Positions 6,919 through 11,281 of a stretch of DNA of 11,281 nucleotides are shown here, piece by piece. The first letter of the stretch is position 1. Every line of letters begins with the position of its first letter. Origin of the DNA: JBOHCT01 sp050699055 (GTDB taxonomy: Bacteria > Actinomycetota > Actinomycetes > Streptosporangiales > JBOHCT01); NCBI GenBank assembly GCA_050699055.1, contig JBOHCT010000140.1, positions 1 to 11,281 of the forward strand. The letters run 5' to 3'. The notes beneath the pieces are model-generated. The model was not told the DNA's origin, searched no databases, and saw only the letters and a list, made by a program, of their open reading frames with translations. The position numbers and the translations under genes were made by a program.

Positions 6919-7769
6919 GGCTCGCTACCATCCGCACCAACAACCGTACTGGCGGTGGCACGGCCGCCGTCCGCGTCGAAGGGGACCCCCAGGGAGGTGC
7001 TGCGGTCGAGCTCGGCCCGCCCGATGTGGGGGCGCTGCTCGCCCGGCCCTCCTGGCGTACCGAGGTCGCTGACGCCGACGGGCCGCGCCACGACGCGGAC
7101 TCCCTCGACTACGCGCCGCTCGTCCCGCGGCCGGAGAAGATCATCTGCGTGGGGCTGAACTACCGCACGCACATCCTGGAGATGGGACGCGAGCTGCCCG
7201 AGCAGCCGACGCTGTTCGCCAAGTACCCCACGGCCCTCGTCGGCGCGCGCGACGACATCGCGCTGCCCGCCGTCTCCGACGCCGTCGACTGGGAGGTCGA
7301 GCTGACCGCGGTGATCGGCTCCCGGGTGCGGCACGCGTCGATGGACGAGGCGCGGGCCGCGATCGCCGGGTACACGGTCTGCAACGACGTGAGCGTCCGC
7401 GACTGGCAGTACCGGACCAAGCAGTGGCTGCAGGGGAAGACGTTCGAGGCGACCACCCCGCTCGGCCCCGTGCTCGTCACCCACGACGCCGACGCGAGCG
7501 AGGTGTCGTACGACGTCGTGTGCGAGGTCGACGGCGAGGTCATGCAGTCCGCCAACACCAAGGACCTGGTCTTCGACCCCGCCGCCCTCGTCGCGTACGC
7601 CTCGACGATCGCGACCCTGACCCCGGGCGACGTCATCGCGACCGGCACCCCGGGCGGCGTCGGGCATGCCCGCGACCCGCGGCGCTACCTCAAGGACGGA
7701 AGTGTCCTGGTGACGCGCGTCGAGGGCATCGGCGAGTGCCGCAACGTCTGCCGGAAGGAACGGCTCTGA
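6915..7769 (+). CDS. Fumarylacetoacetate-hydrolase-family protein, probable fumaryl-/maleylpyruvate hydrolase
   Basis: The 284-residue protein probably cleaves the C-C bond of fumarylpyruvate or maleylpyruvate to pyruvate and fumarate or maleate, the last step of the gentisate route. The FAH core begins at PEKIICVGLNYRTH (73-86). Metal ligands are E127 and E129 in DWEVEL and D158 in CNDVS. The conserved lysine is K174 in QGKTFE, and the C-terminal GTPGGVG is at 244-250. An N-terminal domain of about 70 residues precedes the core, as in many bacterial members. The GTG at 6915 is chosen over upstream starts inside the dioxygenase gene: it forms a GTGA overlap with the preceding stop and has AAGGAAAGGA (6897-6906) just upstream. 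It is the last gene of the operon. FAH-family members also include 2-hydroxyhepta-2,4-diene isomerases and oxaloacetate decarboxylases, so the exact substrate is inferred from context. Confidence 0.82.
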   Translation: MRLATIRTNNRTGGGTAAVRVEGDPQGGAAVELGPPDVGALLARPSWRTEVADADGPRHDADSLDYAPLVPRPEKIICVGLNYRTHILEMGRELPEQPTLFAKYPTALVGARDDIALPAVSDAVDWEVELTAVIGSRVRHASMDEARAAIAGYTVCNDVSVRDWQYRTKQWLQGKTFEATTPLGPVLVTHDADASEVSYDVVCEVDGEVMQSANTKDLVFDPAALVAYASTIATLTPGDVIATGTPGGVGHARDPRRYLKDGSVLVTRVEGIGECRNVCRKERL

Positions 7770-7810
7770 CCGCCTAGCATCTCGAGCCCCCACCCACGCC
7801 CTCCCCACCA

Positions 7811-7876
7811 CGTGATCCCGGTTTGCGGTCCGAAGGCGCAGCATCCTCCTCTCGCCGACCGCAGACCGAGATCATG
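7811..7876. terminator. Long imperfect hairpin between convergent genes, likely bidirectional terminator
   Basis: The arms 7811-7830 and 7857-7876 are complementary over 20 bases, with one C-A mismatch and two G-T wobbles. After a four-base bulge (7831-7834) the stem continues as GGCG (7835-7838) with CGCC (7853-7856), closing a 14-base loop. It sits 42 bases after the operon stop and 32 bases before the stop of the convergent regulator, where both transcripts must end. There is no clear T-tract on either side, which is common in high-GC actinomycetes. It could instead be an mRNA-stabilising hairpin or a protein-binding repeat. Confidence 0.5.
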
Positions 7877-7907
7877 GCCGCGCCGCGGGTCCATCGGACT
7901 GGCGCGT

Positions 7908-8561
7908 TCACGGAGATTCCGGGGCGCCCGTGAGGCGTAGGGCCATGGCGGCGTAGCGGTCCTGTAGCTCGGCGGTGGCGAGCGGCTTGCTCTCGTGGAA
8001 CCACTCGCTGACGTGGATGCACATGTCGAGGATCGTCGCGGCCATGAGGGTCGCCGAGGCTCTGTCGTCTCCGCCGACGAGATTGAAGAGGCTCCGAGCC
8101 TGCCCGTCCATGAGGACACCGGCGAGGCGGTCACGAAGCCGACGACGAATCGCGACGACCTCGCTGCGCCACTCGCCGGTCAGCAGGGTGTACTCGCGGT
8201 TGGCGACGCGAGCGTCCCGCTTGTGGTGGGCGTGCCGGTCCACGTACACCCTGACGATCGCCATCAGTTCGGCCACTGGATCTCCGGCAGCACCAGCCTG
8301 GGCCCCCGCCACGCTGGCCTCCAGCCTCAGGTGGATGTCGCGCACGACCGTGTACAGCAACTCCTCCTTGGAGGAGAAGTGGTTGTACAACGCTCCCGGA
8401 GTCAGCCCGCACGCGCGCGTGATCTGCCGGACGGTCGTGGCCAGCGCCCCCTGTCGGTAGAACAGGTCCACGGCCGCCTCGGCCAGGCGTTGGCCCTGGT
8501 CGGACAGGGCGGCGGGGATCGGCTGACCGCCGGGGTCTGAGGGGATCGCGGTCGCGTCCAT
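7908..8561 (-). CDS. TetR/AcrR-family transcriptional regulator
   Basis: The 217-residue protein is a likely ligand-responsive repressor. The N-terminal helix-turn-helix domain spans about 20-70: QRLAEAAVDLFYRQG, then TVRQITRACGLTPGALYNHF (43-62) with the recognition helix, and SSKEELL. The rest is a helical ligand-binding and dimer domain ending in a segment (HVSEWFHES..L...ELQDRYAAMALRL) that recalls KstR2/PaaR-like TetR proteins, some of which sense CoA thioesters. ATG 8561 is preferred because it gives normal TetR length and has TGGAG upstream; TTG 8615 would add 18 residues of no TetR character. It is convergent with the degradation operon and divergent from the transporter, so control of the transporter and of itself is likely. 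Control of the operon is suggested by a shared motif at 437-450 and 8636-8649. Salicylate or salicylyl-CoA as inducer is inferred. Confidence 0.85.
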   Translation of the reverse strand: MDATAIPSDPGGQPIPAALSDQGQRLAEAAVDLFYRQGALATTVRQITRACGLTPGALYNHFSSKEELLYTVVRDIHLRLEASVAGAQAGAAGDPVAELMAIVRVYVDRHAHHKRDARVANREYTLLTGEWRSEVVAIRRRLRDRLAGVLMDGQARSLFNLVGGDDRASATLMAATILDMCIHVSEWFHESKPLATAELQDRYAAMALRLTGAPESP

Positions 8562-8594
8562 GGGGCTCCAGTCTGCACATCCGGCCGCCACATC

Positions 8595-8624
8595 CTTGAC
8601 GGGCCATCCAGACAAGCGTACCTT
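8595..8624 (+). promoter_or_regulatory. Candidate promoter of the transporter unit
   Basis: TTGACG (8595-8600), an 18-base spacer and TACCTT (8619-8624) form a plausible vegetative-type promoter reading toward the transporter. The -35 hexamer and the spacer length are the same as at 447-476 before the operon. Transcription starting near 8631 would leave a leader of about 175 bases. Confidence 0.35.
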
Positions 8625-8649
8625 CCAAGGCTATATAAACGCTCATTCA
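8615..8649. promoter_or_regulatory. Candidate operator region with AT-rich core between tetR and transporter
   Basis: AGCGT (8615-8619) and ACGCT (8639-8643) form an inverted repeat around a CCTT-CC-AAGG palindrome (8621-8630) and the stretch TATATAA (8632-8638), which is very AT-rich for this DNA. TATATA read on the minus strand may be the -10 of the regulator gene, though I see no matching -35. TAAACGCTCATTCA (8636-8649) resembles the motif at 437-450. The site lies where a divergent TetR would be expected to bind. Confidence 0.4.
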
Positions 8650-8664
8650 CACTGCGCCTGCTGC

Positions 8665-8750
8665 GGAGAGGACCACGACGCGGGTGGGCCTGGTGCCGGA
8701 GAGGACGCGGACGCGGGTACGCCCGACGCCCAGGAGGACGGGACGCGGGT
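8665..8750 (+). repeat. Three imperfect direct repeats in the transporter leader
   Basis: GGAGAGGAC..CGACGCGGGT-like units lie at 8665-8685, 8698-8718 and 8732-8750, spaced about 33 and 32 bases. Units one and two differ at only three positions. They lie in the untranslated leader of the transporter gene. They may be simple GC-rich repetition, a protein-binding array or an RNA element; nothing in the sequence decides. Confidence 0.35.
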
Positions 8751-8793
8751 GCGGCGGCGCCGCGGGTGGGTGACCGACCGGCTGCGGGTAGGC

Positions 8794-8800
8794 GAGGAGG
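8794..8800 (+). promoter_or_regulatory. Ribosome binding site fixing the transporter start
   Basis: GAGGAGG ends four bases before ATG 8805. It supports this start over the in-frame GTG at 8766, which would add 13 residues of basic, non-membrane sequence. Confidence 0.6.
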
Positions 8801-8804
8801 GCCG

Positions 8805-10367
8805 ATGTCGACTGACCACACGGCTGCCACGGGGGCTGGGCGAGGCGCGGCCATCGTGCGTCGGCTGTGGGTGCGCCGGCTGGAGCACTACCCGAGCAAC
8901 GGCCCGCTGGTGTGGTATCTCGCGGTCTCGGTCCTCGCCACGATTGTTCTCTACTACGAGCTCTACATCACCGGCGGCGTGGCGCCGCTGTTGCTCGCCG
9001 ACTACCACATGTCGTTCATCTACTACGTGAACATCATCGTGGTGGCGAACCTGGTCGGCGCCTTCGGGTCACTGGTGGCGGGGCTCGCCGACCGGTGGGG
9101 GCGGGCCAACCTGGTGACGTACGGCCTCGCGATCACCGGCGTGCTGTCGCTGTTCGGGGTGCCGAACGCCCCCAACTCCCTCGTTTTCGGGGTTCTCACC
9201 GCCGTGATCGGTCTGGTCGAGGGCGTCATCCTGGTCGCCACCCCGGCACTGATCCGCGACTTCTCCCCGCAGCTCGGCCGGGCGTCGGCGATGGGCTTCT
9301 GGACGCTGGGACCGGTGGTCGGCAGCCTGGTTGTCAGCGCCGTGGCCACGGCCACGCTGCCTGCCCTCCACACGTGGCAGAGCCAGTACTTCATCGTCGG
9401 GATAGTCGGTCTCGTGATGTTCGTGATCGCCCTGGTCGGCCTCAGGGAGCTGTCCCCGGGGATACGCGGTCAGGTGATGGTCAGCCTCGCCGACCGGGAG
9501 GTGATCGAGGCTCGCGCCCGCGACCTGGAGGTGGAGACGAGGAGCGCCCATCCGTGGCGGCAGATGCTGCACCTCGACATCCTCGCTCCCGCCATCGCGA
9601 TCAGCGTCTTCCTGATCATCTACTACACCGCGGTCGGCTTCTTCACCGTCTACTTCACGACGATCTTCGGTTTCTCCACCGCGCAGGCCAACGGCATCAA
9701 CACGTGGTACTGGGCGGTCGACGCCGCCGCCCTCGTGGTCGTCGGTGTCGTCTCCGACCGGCTGCGGGTGCGTAAGCCGTTCATGGTCGCCGGAGCGGCC
9801 ATCGCCGTGGTCATGACGATCATCTTCCTCACCCGCGCCACGCACCCCCACACCGGCTACTACACGCTGGTATGGATGATCAGCCTGCTGGCGGCCGGGC
9901 TGGGCATCGCGTACGCGCCCTGGATGGCCGCCTTCACCGAGACCGTCGAGCGTCGCAACCCGGCGCTGACCGCGACGGGGCTCGCCGTATGGGGCTGGAT
10001 CCTGCGGCTGGTGGTGTCGGGGTCGTTGTTCTTCCTGCCGTTCGTCGTCACGGCGGCGACCACGCTCGTCGAGGCGCCCGCGGTCCTGGCCAAGGCGCAT
10101 GCCCTCCCGGCCGGCACACCTCCGCCGCCGGCCCTCGCCGCGCAGCTCGCACAGATCAAGGCCGCGGCCGCGGCGGCACCGCACCAGTGGCAGACGTGGT
10201 TCTGGGTCTGCGTGGCAGCGGAGATCATCTTCATTCCACTCATGCTGCCGCTGGCCGGCCGCTGGAGCGTGCGGGCGGCGCGGGCGGATGTGCGGGCTCA
10301 CGAGGAGCGGCGCACCGAGCTTCTCGCGGACCGGGGCGGTACCGACCACTCACCGGAGCCACGATGA
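8805..10367 (+). CDS. MFS transporter, probable aromatic acid uptake
   Basis: The 520-residue integral membrane protein shows about 12 hydrophobic segments. The first is at about 35-58, after a charged cytoplasmic N-terminus. The MFS motif A between TM2 and TM3 reads GLADRWGR (93-100), and its echo in the second half, VVSDRLRVRKP, is at 315-325. A cytoplasmic loop of about 40 residues (217-257) joins the halves. The last two helices are separated by an unusually long Ala/Pro-rich segment (about 421-462). The C-terminus is charged and cytoplasmic. The family imports or exports small molecules by proton coupling. Its place beside a TetR regulator, a secreted hydrolase and a salicylate-type operon suggests uptake of an aromatic acid, but efflux is possible and sequence alone does not decide. 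It appears to be translated together with the next gene, whose ORF extends back to an ATG overlapping this stop. Confidence 0.8.
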   Translation: MSTDHTAATGAGRGAAIVRRLWVRRLEHYPSNGPLVWYLAVSVLATIVLYYELYITGGVAPLLLADYHMSFIYYVNIIVVANLVGAFGSLVAGLADRWGRANLVTYGLAITGVLSLFGVPNAPNSLVFGVLTAVIGLVEGVILVATPALIRDFSPQLGRASAMGFWTLGPVVGSLVVSAVATATLPALHTWQSQYFIVGIVGLVMFVIALVGLRELSPGIRGQVMVSLADREVIEARARDLEVETRSAHPWRQMLHLDILAPAIAISVFLIIYYTAVGFFTVYFTTIFGFSTAQANGINTWYWAVDAAALVVVGVVSDRLRVRKPFMVAGAAIAVVMTIIFLTRATHPHTGYYTLVWMISLLAAGLGIAYAPWMAAFTETVERRNPALTATGLAVWGWILRLVVSGSLFFLPFVVTAATTLVEAPAVLAKAHALPAGTPPPPALAAQLAQIKAAAAAAPHQWQTWFWVCVAAEIIFIPLMLPLAGRWSVRAARADVRAHEERRTELLADRGGTDHSPEPR

Positions 10368-10400
10368 GTCGGCCCACGATACGGACGCACAGCGGGCGCT

Positions 10401-10406
10401 GGGAGG
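10401..10406 (+). promoter_or_regulatory. Ribosome binding site deciding the secreted hydrolase start
   Basis: GGGAGG lies five bases before ATG 10412. The competing in-frame ATG at 10364 overlaps the transporter stop (ATGA) and has GGAG at 10355-10358. The 10412 start is favoured because it gives a standard signal peptide. Confidence 0.55.
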
Positions 10407-10411
10407 CAGGG

Positions 10412-11281
10412 ATGAGGAAGGTACGGAAACGCGTTCGCGCGAGGGTGCCGGTGCTGGCTGTCGCCGCGGCGGTCGCGGTCTCGCCTGCCGTCGCGGGCAA
10501 CGCGTCGGCGGCTACCACGGCTCCTCCCGCCTCGACGAGCGTGCCCGCAGTGATCGGGCCCATCACGTCGACCGCCCCGCCGGGCGACCCGTCGCACGAC
10601 TACACCTTCTACTCGACGCCGATGGACCTCGCGAAGGTCGGCTACGAGCAGCAGGAGTACTTCATCAAGGGCGTGGCCACACGATATTCAGCGACAAACC
10701 CGGACGCGTCGAAGCCGATCGGAGAGATGCCGTACGAGACGCGGATCGTCGTGCGGCGCCCGGTCGACCCGCAGAGGTTCGCGGGCGTGGCCGTGGTCGA
10801 CTGGCAGAACGTCACCGCCGGCCACGACATCGACACCGAGTGGGGCTCCGCGGGCGACTTCTTCGTCCGGCACGGTTGGGTGTGGGTCGGCGCGTCGGTG
10901 CAGCGCGTTGGTGTGGGCGGCGCGACGGAAGGCCCGACGGCGGGCCGTGGCCTGAAGCAGTGGAATCCGACCCGCTACGGCGACCTCGACCTCACAAACG
11001 GCGGGACCGTCCTCGACGACTCGCAGTCGTACGACGTCTACACGCAGATCGCGCGACTCGTTAAGCAGGGTCCCGCGACCGGGCCCGACCCGCTCGCCGG
11101 GCTCCACGTCCGGCGGGCCTACGCCGCCGGGGTGTCGCAGTCGGCGGGGTTCCTCGTCCGCTACTACAACGGCATCCAGCGAGCCGCGGACGTCTACGAC
11201 GGCTTCCTCGTCGGGCTCGGCGGGGGCGTGCCGCGGCTCGACGTGCCGACGAAGCTGTTCAAGGTCTACACGGAGACCGAC
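10412..11281 (+). CDS. Secreted alpha/beta hydrolase-domain protein (3' end beyond window)
   Basis: The frame is open to the window edge, giving the first 290 residues. The N-terminus is a clear signal peptide: a basic start (MRKVRKRVRAR), a hydrophobic core at about 12-28, and a likely cut after ASA (31-33). A low-complexity Thr/Ser/Pro linker follows (about 35-60). The later part contains VVDWQNVTAG (128-137), WVWVGASVQ (156-164) and GVSQSAGFL (240-248), with S242 as the predicted nucleophile in a GxSxS elbow. This arrangement resembles the large secreted 'alpha/beta hydrolase domain' proteins (Abhydrolase_10-like), which are usually 450-600 residues; the acid and histidine of the triad would lie beyond the edge. 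It follows the transporter by 44 bases, or overlaps it if ATG 10364 is used, and is probably cotranscribed. A plausible role is extracellular release of an aryl acid from an ester, but the substrate is unknown. Confidence 0.72.
   Translation, partial: MRKVRKRVRARVPVLAVAAAVAVSPAVAGNASAATTAPPASTSVPAVIGPITSTAPPGDPSHDYTFYSTPMDLAKVGYEQQEYFIKGVATRYSATNPDASKPIGEMPYETRIVVRRPVDPQRFAGVAVVDWQNVTAGHDIDTEWGSAGDFFVRHGWVWVGASVQRVGVGGATEGPTAGRGLKQWNPTRYGDLDLTNGGTVLDDSQSYDVYTQIARLVKQGPATGPDPLAGLHVRRAYAAGVSQSAGFLVRYYNGIQRAADVYDGFLVGLGGGVPRLDVPTKLFKVYTETD

Noticed and set aside
8562..8615. N-terminal extension of the TetR protein to TTG 8615
   Set aside because: It would add 18 residues without TetR character and place the gene start inside the candidate promoter/operator; ATG 8561 gives normal length.
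8560..9030. Plus-strand open frame covering the divergent control region
   Set aside because: It runs out of frame into the transporter gene, has no ribosome binding site or family features, and overlaps promoter-like elements.
9069..10349. Minus-strand open frame opposite the transporter
   Set aside because: Its His/Asp/Arg-rich product mirrors hydrophobic codons of the transporter, and no motif is visible.
10099..11064. Plus-strand open frame covering the transporter end and the hydrolase start
   Set aside because: It is out of frame with both and very Arg-rich; the frame from 10412 has a signal peptide, a ribosome binding site and hydrolase motifs.

Overview
The window is high-GC DNA with strong G/C preference at third codon positions, GGAGG/AAGGGG-type ribosome binding sites, frequent GTG starts and genes overlapping by 1-8 bases. 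This points to an actinomycete (Streptomyces/Streptosporangiales-like); the species cannot be read from the sequence.

Left edge (1-315): the last codons of an ORF that may be a transposase, overlapping a short frame that encodes only the C-terminal part of a VOC-fold extradiol dioxygenase. This looks like a recombination scar. Positions 316-511 hold a candidate promoter and operator.

Main operon (512-7769, +): five genes joined by overlaps. They are an FAD hydroxylase of the salicylyl-CoA 5-hydroxylase/anthraniloyl-CoA monooxygenase family, an NDP-forming acyl-CoA synthetase, an aryl-AMP/CoA ligase of the EntE/DhbE type, a gentisate 1,2-dioxygenase-like bicupin and a fumarylacetoacetate-hydrolase-family hydrolase. 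Together they fit degradation of salicylate through CoA thioesters, as described for the sdg genes of Streptomyces sp. WA46: salicylate to salicylyl-CoA to gentisyl-CoA to gentisate, then ring cleavage to maleylpyruvate and hydrolysis to pyruvate plus a C4 acid. The aryl ligase carries the pocket residues expected for salicylate rather than 2,3-dihydroxybenzoate. No maleylpyruvate isomerase or dedicated gentisyl-CoA thioesterase is present.

Right part: a long imperfect hairpin (7811-7876) lies between the operon and a convergent TetR-family regulator (7908-8561, -). A 243-base divergent control region follows (8562-8804), then an MFS transporter (8805-10367, +) and a secreted alpha/beta hydrolase that runs off the window (10412-11281, +). 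A 14-base motif upstream of the main operon recurs, 10 of 14 identical, between the regulator and the transporter, so one TetR protein may control both units. The inferred logic is extracellular release of an aryl acid by the secreted hydrolase, uptake by the transporter, and breakdown by the operon.

The most unusual points are a shrunken old-yellow-enzyme-like tail on the hydroxylase and an ATP-linked NDP-forming CoA synthetase inside an operon that already has an AMP-forming aryl ligase. I see no RNA genes, CRISPR arrays or complete insertion sequence.
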